A stretch of 64,000 nt of DNA from Thioploca ingrica (GTDB lineage: Bacteria; Pseudomonadota; Gammaproteobacteria; Beggiatoales; Beggiatoaceae). Shown piece by piece: positions 1 through 8,036 of this stretch (positions are counted from its first letter, which is position 1; every line of letters starts with the position of its first letter). Below the pieces are notes generated by a model. It was given only the letters and a program-made list of their open reading frames with translations. It was not told the origin of the DNA and ran no database searches. The position numbers and the translations under genes are program-made. The stretch spans positions 62,001 through 126,000 of the forward strand of contig AP014633.1 of assembly GCA_000828835.1 (NCBI GenBank), given 5' to 3'.

Positions 1-338
1 ATGACAAGACCCCGCCAACTTATTGGGAATGGTTACAAGCTATTAATGATAGTTTGGATGAACAAGTAGAAGAGACTCACTATCATTTACCTGAAATTCA
101 AAAAATTTTTCAGCATATAGCCAAAGATTTACTTTCTCCGCAAGAACGTACCAGGATGATCGAAGAGTATCATCTGGAAGAGTTGAAACAGTCAACCGCG
201 CAACAAAAAGCCATTGAAATTGCTAGTAACTTGCTGATTAAAGGACTCCCCTTAGCGATGATTGCGGAAGTGACTGGATTATCAGCAACTGAGATTTTAA
301 CGCTAGCTGAATTAGGAAAATTAGATCTAAGCAAATAA
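1..338 (+). CDS. Rpn family recombination-promoting nuclease/putative transposase, C-terminal part
   Basis: The reading frame is open from the first bases of the window (codons in phase with position 3), so this is the 3' end of a gene that begins upstream. The visible ~111 residues are a helical tail: a WEWLQAIND stretch, then HLPEIQKIFQHIAKDLLSP and an ending IASNLLIKGLPLAMIAEVTGL. That ending is the helix-turn-helix-like C-terminus typical of Rpn/PD-(D/E)XK putative transposases (PF12784 type). The catalytic N-terminal nuclease core is outside the window, so activity cannot be judged. It lies 27 bp before a Uma2 gene on the same strand; the two nuclease-fold genes may be co-transcribed. 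Confidence 0.75.
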   Translation, partial: DKTPPTYWEWLQAINDSLDEQVEETHYHLPEIQKIFQHIAKDLLSPQERTRMIEEYHLEELKQSTAQQKAIEIASNLLIKGLPLAMIAEVTGLSATEILTLAELGKLDLSK

Positions 339-365
339 GGTGGCTCCTAATAAAGGATTAAATAA

Positions 366-905
366 ATGACTGAATTAATAGAAATTGAAGCTGAAACGTT
401 TGCAGATGAGGTAGGAGATATGCCTTCCAAGAACCATAGTCTAATAATGGGTAGGATAACCGGTTTGTTATTTAATGATGAGCGGTTTATTGTGATGCCA
501 GAACTAAGTCTAGATACCAGCCAAATTGATCTCAATCAATTTAATCTTAAAGCTAAAGACGAATTAATTCCGGATGTGTGTGTTTATCTAGAACTGCCTG
601 AAGAACCCGAAGATGAATTGGATAATGACATTTTGAGAATGACTCAAATGCCCGAGTTAGTGATTGAGATCCTTTCTCCAAAGCAACCGATTAATGAAAT
701 CCTCTTAAAATTTAAAGCTTATTTTACCCTGGGGATTAAATCATGTTGGTTAGTTATTCCTTCGGTGAAAGTTATTAAAATATATTCTGCCAAAGGAAAT
801 AATATCTTTGATATACAACATGATAATGAAGTTATTGATGAAATCATCGGGATTCGATTACCTATCCAGAAAATTTTTGGAAAGATAGCAGCAACTCGAA
901 GCTAA
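366..905 (+). CDS. Uma2 family endonuclease (DUF820)
   Basis: A 179-residue protein of the Uma2/DUF820 family, a PD-(D/E)XK nuclease fold common in cyanobacteria and filamentous sulfur bacteria. The fold's landmarks are visible: ELIPDVCVY (the Asp strand, about residues 66-74), PELVIEILS (Glu strand, about 98-106) and YFTLGIKSCWLVIP. The expected lysine after the Glu strand is not in the canonical position (SPKQPINEILLKF rather than S.ST...D...K), so catalysis is uncertain. It follows the Rpn-type gene by 27 bp and ends before a strong hairpin. The biological role of Uma2 proteins is not established; many behave as mobile or selfish genes. Confidence 0.85.
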   Translation: MTELIEIEAETFADEVGDMPSKNHSLIMGRITGLLFNDERFIVMPELSLDTSQIDLNQFNLKAKDELIPDVCVYLELPEEPEDELDNDILRMTQMPELVIEILSPKQPINEILLKFKAYFTLGIKSCWLVIPSVKVIKIYSAKGNNIFDIQHDNEVIDEIIGIRLPIQKIFGKIAATRS

Positions 906-933
906 AAGTTATTCATAGCATTTCTTGGTAGAA

Positions 934-964
934 TAAGTAGGGTGAGCGATGCCTACCCTACTTA
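934..964. terminator. Perfect 10-bp stem hairpin between convergent genes
   Basis: TAAGTAGGGT at 934-943 is exactly complementary to ACCCTACTTA at 955-964, with an 11-nt loop. It lies between the stop of the plus-strand Uma2 gene and the stop of the minus-strand epimerase, as expected for a bidirectional terminator. There is no long T-run, so a REP-like repeat is an alternative. Confidence 0.5.
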
Positions 965-1018
965 CTTATTCATGTCTTTAAATCTCAAATCAATGGCACC
1001 ATACCTAAAATAACATTA

Positions 1019-2011
1019 TCATAAAAAATTATAAACCGTATTTGATGGTTCAGTGATTGTTGTTATATATCTGAAAGTGTTGGTATATTCTCTTAAAGCT
1101 GCTTCTATTTCCCATTGAGGTTGCCAACCAAGCAATTGACTGATCTGAGTGATATCGGCACAAGAATGATGAATATCTCCTTCACGAGGAGGTAAATATT
1201 TGGGCCTAATATTAGTTTTTAAAATCCGCTGTAATAATTTAAAAAGTTGTTTAATACTGATACTTTTACCACTACCCACATTAAATACATAAGCGCCCTC
1301 TCCACATGCTTCTAGCGAATGAATATTGGCACTGACGACATCTTTAACATAGATAAAATCTCGAGTCTGTTCCCCATCTCCGTAAATAGAAGGTCTTTTT
1401 CTATTTAAAAGTCGGTTAACCAAAATGGAAATCACCCCGGAATAAGAGGATTGGGGCGATTGTCGCGGTCCATAGACATTAAAATAACGCAATCCAACCG
1501 AAGAGAGTCCATAAATTCGATAATAAAGATTAGCTAACTGCTCAGCATAGTGCTTTTCTAAAGCATAGGGACTCAGGGGAAGGCAAGCAGTTTCTTCCTT
1601 GAGCGGGAGGTCATTATTTTCTCCATAGACAGCAGCAGAACTGGCAAAAATAATTCGTAATACCCCGCTCAAACGGGCGGCTTCAAAAATATTAAAAGTT
1701 CCTATCGTGTTGTGGCGAAAACTAGTTTGCGGTTGTTGAATAGAAAGCGGAACGGATACCAAACCGGCTTGGTGAAAAACATATTTAATGCCTTGCATCG
1801 CAGCGAGCACGGTATGAAAATCACTAATATCCCCTTTGATCACTTCTAAATGCAGTTGTTTGGGTAAGTACTGTAAATTTTTCTCCCGACCAGAGGAAAA
1901 ATTATCGAGTACTCGAACTGATTCCCCCCTCTCAAGAAGGTATTCAACGAGGTGAGAACCAATAAACCCTGCACCGCCGGTCACGAGTATTGCAGGATGA
2001 AATAATTTCAC
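1019..2011 (-). CDS. NAD-dependent epimerase/dehydratase (extended SDR, UDP-sugar 4-epimerase-like)
   Basis: A 330-residue extended short-chain dehydrogenase. It has the Rossmann NAD motif [10 protein letters not shown] at residues 11-20, FASSAAVYG around 122-130 and the catalytic YALEK (Tyr149, Lys153). [10 protein letters not shown] and DFIYVKDV are typical of UDP-glucose/UDP-GlcNAc 4-epimerases. It is the last gene of a minus-strand group with a glycosyltransferase and a polysaccharide deacetylase, so it probably supplies an activated sugar for a surface polysaccharide. The exact substrate cannot be read from the sequence. A GalE/WbpP-type role is more likely than a reductase role. Confidence 0.85.
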   Translation of the reverse strand: MKLFHPAILVTGGAGFIGSHLVEYLLERGESVRVLDNFSSGREKNLQYLPKQLHLEVIKGDISDFHTVLAAMQGIKYVFHQAGLVSVPLSIQQPQTSFRHNTIGTFNIFEAARLSGVLRIIFASSAAVYGENNDLPLKEETACLPLSPYALEKHYAEQLANLYYRIYGLSSVGLRYFNVYGPRQSPQSSYSGVISILVNRLLNRKRPSIYGDGEQTRDFIYVKDVVSANIHSLEACGEGAYVFNVGSGKSISIKQLFKLLQRILKTNIRPKYLPPREGDIHHSCADITQISQLLGWQPQWEIEAALREYTNTFRYITTITEPSNTVYNFL

Positions 2012-2068
2012 AAATGGAGCCCTCTATCGAAAATTAATGAATTGGTAATCTTTAGTTTAGTAGACAAA

Positions 2069-3280
2069 TTAAAAATTTCCCGCTAAAAATTTCGCTAAGA
2101 GTGGTTCAATTGCATGATGGATGTTAAATTCACTTTTAACCCGTCGTTGTCCTTCGGTAGCAAGACGAATGCGCATCTGACTATCGTCACTTAATTGCAC
2201 CAGTCGTTCAGCGAGTTCTTCCCAGTTAGCTGGACTGAACAATAAACCGGATTGTCCTGATTCGATGAGTTCCGGAATACCAGCAACGCTGGGAGCAATA
2301 ACCGGTACTCCCAAAGCCAGCGCTTCGATTAACACCACCGGCAAGCCTTCCATGAAACTGGCCAGCACAAAAATATCTGCCCGAGTAAATTCTTTAAATA
2401 CTTCTGGTTCTGAAGCTCGACCAAGCAGCAAGCAACGTTGTTGGAGTCCCTGTTCTTGAATCCGTTGTTCAATGTGGGTTCGCTCACTCCCTTCGCCAAT
2501 TAGCCTAAGTTCAAGATTAGCACCCCGCTTGATAGCCATTGCCAAAGCATCTATTAAACCCAGCAGCCCTTTCTCTGTAGCCAGCCGGCTTACACACAAC
2601 ACCCGCACTTGATCTTCTTGCGTTTTTTGACCTAAATGAACCGGCAGATTTTCCATATCGATGCCACAGCGTGACACGAATAATTTGGGCCAGTAAATGG
2701 GATTTGCCAAACGCATCGCTTGAGCACGACCAAAATGAGAAACACAAGCAACGAATTGAGCAGCCGCTATTTTTTGATTGAGCAGTTGTCCAGCTTCATA
2801 ATCAAAGTCACTCAGTCCATGAAGTGTCAAGCTCCACTTGAGTTTCAAGAAATGACTAGCCAGCAAGCCAACAATAGCCCCCGCTTGGGCGAAATGGTTA
2901 TGAAGATGATCGATATGGCGTCGCTTCAGTTCTTGAGCAAGCAAGATAGCTTCGGCAAAGTAAAATATGGCGTAGAATAACGCTCGCAGGCCAGGTACTC
3001 GATGACGAAAAGCTAAAACTAAGGTTCGCAAATAGCTCAATGGCGCTTGAATGAAGGAGATTAAATGAGATTGCAACACAGCGATCGGTGAAATGGGAAA
3101 AACGTACCAGGTATTTTCAAATTCCTGGCGATCTACTGGCGCCATAATTTCTTCGGGTAGCGGACGTCGCACACTGAAGGTTTGGATATCGAGACCACGC
3201 TGTCGTAAAGCCACTATTTCACGGCGAATGAAGGTATGTGAAGCGGCTGGATATTGACTGATAAGATAGGCTATACGCAC
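2069..3280 (-). CDS. GT4 family glycosyltransferase (colanic acid/exopolysaccharide type)
   Basis: A 403-residue GT-B glycosyltransferase. The N-terminus MRIAYLISQYPAASHTFIRREI is characteristic of the WcaL/exopolysaccharide GT4 subgroup. The C-terminal nucleotide-sugar domain has VLCVSRLATEKGL (about 228-240), RLIGEGSER and the E-x7-E donor-binding region EGLPVVLIEALALGVPVIAP. It probably adds a sugar to a lipid-linked intermediate on the cytoplasmic side. The stop of the deacetylase gene lies only 3 bp upstream, so the two are almost certainly one transcript. Donor and acceptor are not determinable. Confidence 0.88.
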   Translation of the reverse strand: MRIAYLISQYPAASHTFIRREIVALRQRGLDIQTFSVRRPLPEEIMAPVDRQEFENTWYVFPISPIAVLQSHLISFIQAPLSYLRTLVLAFRHRVPGLRALFYAIFYFAEAILLAQELKRRHIDHLHNHFAQAGAIVGLLASHFLKLKWSLTLHGLSDFDYEAGQLLNQKIAAAQFVACVSHFGRAQAMRLANPIYWPKLFVSRCGIDMENLPVHLGQKTQEDQVRVLCVSRLATEKGLLGLIDALAMAIKRGANLELRLIGEGSERTHIEQRIQEQGLQQRCLLLGRASEPEVFKEFTRADIFVLASFMEGLPVVLIEALALGVPVIAPSVAGIPELIESGQSGLLFSPANWEELAERLVQLSDDSQMRIRLATEGQRRVKSEFNIHHAIEPLLAKFLAGNF

Positions 3281-3283
3281 GAT

Positions 3284-4330
3284 TTAATGTACCGGTGGAT
3301 GAAATCGACTTAATCGCCAAGCCAAACGTGATACGGAAAGATGGCCGGTTCTGGAACGAGTATGTTGGCTTTGAATATCACAGCGGCGGAGAGTGAACAA
3401 CGATGTACCCAATTGATTAGGGCCCCACTGAGTCGTAACGGCTTGGTGATAACCGGCTTGTTGCAACGCTTTCAAAGTCCGAGCATCATAATTGCCATTG
3501 GGATAGCAAAATGATTCTACCGGGATATTCAGACGTTCTTGGAGAATTTGGCGTGACTGATTTACTTCGTCAAAAATTTGATCTTCACTGCATCCAGGTA
3601 GAATTGGATGTGACATCGAATGTGATCCAATTTCATGACCACCCTGCACTAATTCTTGTAATTGTTGCCAACTCATCATGCCGTCCCACGCTGGACAAAC
3701 TGGACCGCCGACAGCGTCTTCTAATAAGGATATCCACATTAACCGTTGCGCTGGGGTTAGCATTTTAGCTTTTTCTACCACATTAATGATCATCTGGCGT
3801 GGTGTGGCGGTAGTCGTGGTGATACCCAATTGACTCAGCCGTTGGTCAGTTATGTTAGCATCCTGCTCAACAGCACGGGAAAGCGCATAGGCAAGACGAT
3901 CATGCCAAAGCATTTCGTTATGTTCAATGTTGTTTACGACGACGAAAAAACTGGCACGGATCCCCGCTGCTTCAAGTATCGGCTTAGCATAGAGGAAGTT
4001 ATCTCGTTGGCCATCATCAAAAGTGATGGCTAGTAAAGGACGTTTAGTTCTTTCGCCGGTTTGCCAACGAGTTAAATTCTCAGCGAGTGGTCCACAGGTA
4101 AAGTAGGTTACCAAAACGTTTATAAACCAAGCTAATTCTTCAGGAGTAACTGCAATTTCAGCTAGTGGATATGATTTTAACTGATTCTCAGGTAACACAC
4201 GATGGAAAGTGACTATAGTGAAATAGTGATTACCTGCTTGGGCGGGTTTGGTTAAGCCAACTTGGTACAACAACTCACCTACCACATCACGTAAAAATGG
4301 GCGAAAACTAAATAATTTCATTTTAGTCAT
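3284..4330 (-). CDS. Polysaccharide deacetylase family protein (NodB homology)
   Basis: A 348-residue protein with a carbohydrate esterase 4 core. The first metal motif is TFDDG in LLAITFDDGQRDN, followed by ILEAAGIRASFFVV, the second metal motif HEIGSHSMSHPIL (H-x3-H), and VESFCYPNGNYD. These give the Asp-His-His metal site and catalytic Asp. No clear signal peptide is present; the N-terminus (FSFRPFLRDVVGELLYQVGL) is of the kind found in polysaccharide deacetylases of exopolysaccharide loci. It is the first gene of the three-gene minus-strand polysaccharide cluster and is followed by the GT4 gene after 3 bp. Likely role: N- or O-deacetylation of a cell-surface glycan. Confidence 0.88.
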   Translation of the reverse strand: MTKMKLFSFRPFLRDVVGELLYQVGLTKPAQAGNHYFTIVTFHRVLPENQLKSYPLAEIAVTPEELAWFINVLVTYFTCGPLAENLTRWQTGERTKRPLLAITFDDGQRDNFLYAKPILEAAGIRASFFVVVNNIEHNEMLWHDRLAYALSRAVEQDANITDQRLSQLGITTTTATPRQMIINVVEKAKMLTPAQRLMWISLLEDAVGGPVCPAWDGMMSWQQLQELVQGGHEIGSHSMSHPILPGCSEDQIFDEVNQSRQILQERLNIPVESFCYPNGNYDARTLKALQQAGYHQAVTTQWGPNQLGTSLFTLRRCDIQSQHTRSRTGHLSVSRLAWRLSRFHPPVH

Positions 4331-4594
4331 TCTCCAGTTGTCAACTGAGTCACTCCCAAGCAGTCGTGATTAAGATTGTAGGTAGTTGAATAATTTATTT
4401 TATTATTACATGGAATAACTTATAAAAACAAGATAATAAAAGCATTTTTCTGAATAAAATTTTTATGAACTATTGAAATAGTTGTTAAATAGATAGTTAG
4501 TAACACTACGGTTTGGAAAGTCAATACTGTCGGTATCGTATTACACTTTGACGAGAACCGATAAATCGGTATTCATGGAATATCATATTGAATA
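4331..4594. other. AT-rich intergenic region
   Basis: About 260 bp between the start of the deacetylase gene and the end of the minus-strand yggT. It is strongly AT-rich and must contain the promoter of the polysaccharide cluster. I see no convincing RNA gene, repeat or hairpin terminator. Confidence 0.3.
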
Positions 4595-5185
4595 TCAATA
4601 AATAGCGAGTTGACGTAATAACCCAACCACCAAAATATCTGCTAACTGCAAAGCAATAATAACCACGAGAGGAGATAAATCGATCCCTTGTAAAGCGGGG
4701 AGCCAACGGCGTATCGGTCGCAGTAGAGGTTCATTAAGGTGATATAACAAATAACTTAATGGATTATAGCTATCTGGTGGTGTAATCCAAGTCAAAATGA
4801 CTTGGATGAGAATAGCAAAAATAAAAATATAAATCAATAAAGAGAGTAAATTAGCCAGAGACAAGATGAGTAACTCTAACCAACCGAGTCTTTGCCCATA
4901 TAACCAAGTCGTTAAAGCCAGTTCTAACATCTTCAATCCCATCATCAAAACGATGGCAGCAAAATCAATATTACGCCAACCGGGAATAAAGTTATATAAC
5001 AACTGCAACAGCGGATCGGTTATGCGAACCAGTAAGCGCAAAATAGAATCTCTACGGAAATCGACTCGTAACCATTGCAATAAAAAACGGAGCATGAGGA
5101 GTAGAATATAAATACCAAATACCGTATTAATTAGAAATACGAGCGCCGTAATGAAGGGACTCAGTAGCACGTTATTGTTCTCCAA
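4595..5185 (-). CDS. yggT: YggT family integral membrane protein
   Basis: A 196-residue protein made of two YggT repeats, each with two hydrophobic helices: residues about 8-32 and 55-75, then 95-125 and 160-185. Each carries the family signature, LQWLRVDFRRDS...LVRITDPLLQLLYNFIPG and its second copy LNEPLLRPIRRWLPALQGIDLSPLVV. YggT proteins act at the inner membrane, with proposed roles in osmotic homeostasis and, in some phyla, division or organelle integrity; the molecular role is unsettled. The gene overlaps the end of proC by 14 bp, the usual proC-yggT arrangement of gammaproteobacteria, so it is translationally coupled. Confidence 0.92.
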   Translation of the reverse strand: MENNNVLLSPFITALVFLINTVFGIYILLLMLRFLLQWLRVDFRRDSILRLLVRITDPLLQLLYNFIPGWRNIDFAAIVLMMGLKMLELALTTWLYGQRLGWLELLILSLANLLSLLIYIFIFAILIQVILTWITPPDSYNPLSYLLYHLNEPLLRPIRRWLPALQGIDLSPLVVIIALQLADILVVGLLRQLAIY

Positions 5186-5993
5186 ATTGGTTAGCTAAAT
5201 TAATGGCACGTTGTTGAGCGGCAGCCAGTGCCTGGTCAAATAAAGACTGTAATCCACCCGCTTGTAAACAATTAATCGCTTGCTCAGTGGTGCCACCTTT
5301 GGAAGTGACTCGTGCTCGTAAAGTGGCTGCATCTTCTTGACTTTCTAAAGCCATTTTAGCAGCACCAACAGCCGTTTGTAAGGTTAATAACCGGGCACAT
5401 TCTTGGGGTAATCCCAACTTGACCCCGGCTCTTTCTAACACTTCCATGATGAGGAAAAAATAGGCTGGACCACTGCCAGACAAAGCGGTAACCGCATCCA
5501 TTTGGGTTTCATCTTCTAACCATAAAGTTAATCCCACTGCCCGCAAGATATTTTCAGCCAATTCGCGTTGCTTTGAACTCACGTATTGCCCAGCAAATAA
5601 GGCTGATGCCCCACTTCTGACTAATGCGGGTGTGTTAGGCATGACCCGCACAATGGGTACTTGGTCACCTAACCAGCGGCTTAAATCAATTAACCGTATC
5701 CCAGCCGCAATACTAATAAACAAGGGCAGTGGTGAAGGCATCGCTATCGCAATGGATTTAGCTACTTCAGGAATGACCTGTGGTTTAACTGCTAATACGA
5801 CGATGTTCGCATCCGTTATGGCCGCTAAATTATCCGTATAACATTGCACCGGAAAACGAGTTGCCAGTGGTTGAGAATGAACATCAGCCACCCGAATTTG
5901 TTTACTAGCCATCCCGGTGTCCAAAAGTCCACCAATCAGGCTACTCGCCATATTACCACCACCGATAAAAGTGATTATTGAGTCATTTTTCAT
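5172..5993 (-). CDS. proC: Pyrroline-5-carboxylate reductase
   Basis: A 273-residue enzyme catalysing the last step of proline synthesis, the NAD(P)H-dependent reduction of 1-pyrroline-5-carboxylate. The N-terminus has the dinucleotide-binding FIGGGNMASSLIGGLL (about 9-24). The C-terminal signature is ALSGSGPAYFFLIMEVLERAGVKLGLP, followed by RVTSKGGTTEQAI, which is diagnostic for ProC. Length is normal for the family. It is the first gene of the proC-yggT pair and lies divergently to the nicotinamidase-like gene. The usual upstream yggS/pilT genes of this neighbourhood are missing here. Confidence 0.96.
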   Translation of the reverse strand: MKNDSIITFIGGGNMASSLIGGLLDTGMASKQIRVADVHSQPLATRFPVQCYTDNLAAITDANIVVLAVKPQVIPEVAKSIAIAMPSPLPLFISIAAGIRLIDLSRWLGDQVPIVRVMPNTPALVRSGASALFAGQYVSSKQRELAENILRAVGLTLWLEDETQMDAVTALSGSGPAYFFLIMEVLERAGVKLGLPQECARLLTLQTAVGAAKMALESQEDAATLRARVTSKGGTTEQAINCLQAGGLQSLFDQALAAAQQRAINLANQFGEQ

Positions 5994-6310
5994 ATTATTT
6001 TATTCCTATTGTCCATACTTTACTGTACAGTGAAAAAATTCATTTAGCGAATATTATCAAAAGGCACAACAACCTTGCTTGGATTGACTAGCGTCATGAG
6101 AAAAAAGGGAAATCTGTTAGATAAATTAGTAGGAATATGGGCTTGATTACTTATCATTGTCAACCTAATTTACTTAATTATTGCCCTAATTCCTATACTG
6201 AACATCGTGTAATCGCAGCCGGAAAATAAAATGTTATCGTTAATTGGGTTCATTATAATCCATCCATTCTTTGACATAAAATGTGATTTAGCTCAGCGGG
6301 AAATTGCAGT
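5994..6310. other. Divergent intergenic region between proC and the amidase gene
   Basis: 316 bp with no gene. It must carry divergent promoters. A TATAAT hexamer at 6254-6259 is a possible -10 for the plus-strand gene, without a good -35. A short perfect palindrome, ACTGTACAGT, lies at 6022-6031, 29 bp upstream of the proC start; it is too short to assign to a known regulator. No RNA gene seen. Confidence 0.3.
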
Positions 6311-7102
6311 ATGAATTTACATTTTCTTATCATTGATCCACAGAATGACTTTGCTAATCCGAGGGGGAGCTTATTTGTCCCAGGGGCAGATAAGGATTTA
6401 GAACGGTTAGCTATTTTACTAAAACGTCATTTAACTCAAGTGAATGCGATTCATGTCACTTTAGATACTCATCATTGGGTAGATATCGCTCATCCGATTT
6501 TCTGGTTAGATAATCAAGGTCATTCGCCAGAACCATTCACGATCATTACTGAAGAAGCGGTGTTAACTGGGCAATGGCAAACCCGACAACCGCATTGTCA
6601 AACCCGTGCCCTGGAATATGTGCAATCTCTTCAAGCGAATGGACGTTATCAGTTAACCATTTGGCCGCCTCATTGTCTTATTGGTAAACCCGGGCATAAT
6701 GTGGTCACACCGCTCGCGGAAATTTTAACTGAATGGGAAAATACCTTTGCTATGGTAAATTATGTAATCAAAGGTTCAAATCATTGGACCGAACATTATA
6801 GTGCGGTTAGAGCAGAAGTACCGGATCCGGATGACCCCAGTACTTTATTGAATACCGGTTTAATCGACGAGTTAAAACAAGCTGATTTAATTGCCTGTTC
6901 TGGACAAGCTTTATCACATTGTGTTGCCAATACACTTCGTGATATCACCACTAATTGGAGTCAAGAAAATATCAGTAAATTAGTCTTAATTGAAGATACC
7001 ACCTCCCCGGTACCAGGATTTGAAGAGTTAGCACAACAATTCTTGACAGAGATGAAAGCACGTGGGATGCACACTGTTAAGTCAACTGAATTTCTGGTAT
7101 AA
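6311..7102 (+). CDS. Nicotinamidase-related cysteine hydrolase (isochorismatase fold)
   Basis: A 263-residue isochorismatase-like hydrolase. Nicotinamidase residues can be placed one by one. The catalytic Asp9 is in IIDPQNDF, the zinc ligands are Asp52 and His54 in LDTHHW plus His121 in WPPHCLIGKPGHN, and Lys154 is in VIKGSNHW. The nucleophile Cys204 is in ALSHCVANTLRD. The expected reaction is nicotinamide to nicotinate plus ammonia in NAD salvage, but the protein is longer than PncA (about 210 residues) and the substrate is an inference. A PP2C-like gene follows 40 bp downstream on the same strand. Confidence 0.85.
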   Translation: MNLHFLIIDPQNDFANPRGSLFVPGADKDLERLAILLKRHLTQVNAIHVTLDTHHWVDIAHPIFWLDNQGHSPEPFTIITEEAVLTGQWQTRQPHCQTRALEYVQSLQANGRYQLTIWPPHCLIGKPGHNVVTPLAEILTEWENTFAMVNYVIKGSNHWTEHYSAVRAEVPDPDDPSTLLNTGLIDELKQADLIACSGQALSHCVANTLRDITTNWSQENISKLVLIEDTTSPVPGFEELAQQFLTEMKARGMHTVKSTEFLV

Positions 7103-7142
7103 CCAGATTAAGTCACTACTTGAGTAAAGTTAACCTAACCCT

Positions 7143-7925
7143 ATGCTACATTATGATCACTACTATACGATGGGTAAAACTCACGCTATTTGTGAAGACT
7201 TTGCCATACAAGCGGATAAACCGATACCCTTCATTGTCCTGAGTGATGGTTGTTCTTCTTCTTCCCAGACCCATATCGGTGCCCGTATTTTAACATTAAC
7301 TACTAAGTATATTATTGAAAATACAGCTGATTGGCCGCTAAATTACACCAGTTTTGGACAGCAATTAATTGATAAGGCTTGGAATGTGGCTCGCACCATG
7401 CAGTTATCGAGCAGTGTATTAGATGCAACGGTTATGTTAGCCTTTTTATATCAAGACAATATTTTAGTCTATGTTTATGGTGATGGTTGTTTGCTCTTTA
7501 AAGACTACCACAACAATTTAAGCACCATAGAAGTTGTTTTTACCCATAATGCACCCTATTATTTAACCTATTGGTATGACGAAGAGCGACAGAAAGAATA
7601 CGCCAAATATGATCCAACCCCCTTGATATTGATAGATTCACGGCAGGGTCAATCTCAGCCTAAGTCCTTTAATGAAGAACTCGCGTTTTGTTTTCCATTG
7701 GAAAAATTTAAAGTAGTGGCCATTGCTTCTGATGGTGCCACTTATTGTGTTGACACTCGTCACCACCGCAAACTTCCCCTTGATGAGATCGCTACTCAGT
7801 TACTCAATTTTCCCAACCTAACCGATGATTTTGTCAAGCTTCATCTCCAAAACACCTTGGCGCAATATGCACAACAAGGTATTTATCCTGCAGATGATTT
7901 ATCAATGGGTGTATTTGCCCAATAA
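7143..7925 (+). CDS. PP2C-like serine/threonine phosphatase domain protein
   Basis: A 260-residue soluble protein with a PP2C (PPM) fold. Metal-binding signatures are visible: ED in CEDFAIQ (about 19-20), LSDGCSSS with the DG pair (about 36-37), AIASDGA (about 199-205) and the terminal ADDLSMGVF with its acidic pair. This set matches bacterial PPM phosphatases that act on phospho-Ser/Thr. It probably shares an operon with the nicotinamidase-like gene just upstream. The next gene is a response regulator 111 bp downstream, so the set may be a signalling unit, although no partner Ser/Thr kinase lies in the window. Confidence 0.8.
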   Translation: MLHYDHYYTMGKTHAICEDFAIQADKPIPFIVLSDGCSSSSQTHIGARILTLTTKYIIENTADWPLNYTSFGQQLIDKAWNVARTMQLSSSVLDATVMLAFLYQDNILVYVYGDGCLLFKDYHNNLSTIEVVFTHNAPYYLTYWYDEERQKEYAKYDPTPLILIDSRQGQSQPKSFNEELAFCFPLEKFKVVAIASDGATYCVDTRHHRKLPLDEIATQLLNFPNLTDDFVKLHLQNTLAQYAQQGIYPADDLSMGVFAQ

Positions 7926-8036
7926 TCTAATTCATTGTCCGCTCATTCAATAAGCATTCAACTGCTGTTATCACGGATTTTGCACTCAATTAGCTCAAAT
8001 TAATTCCGTATCGCTTGATCATTTTTTAATTTAATT

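Noticed and set aside
6022-6031. ACTGTACAGT palindrome as a LexA (SOS) box upstream of proC
   Set aside because: A gammaproteobacterial LexA box needs CTGT-N8-ACAG; here the half-sites touch, so it does not fit.
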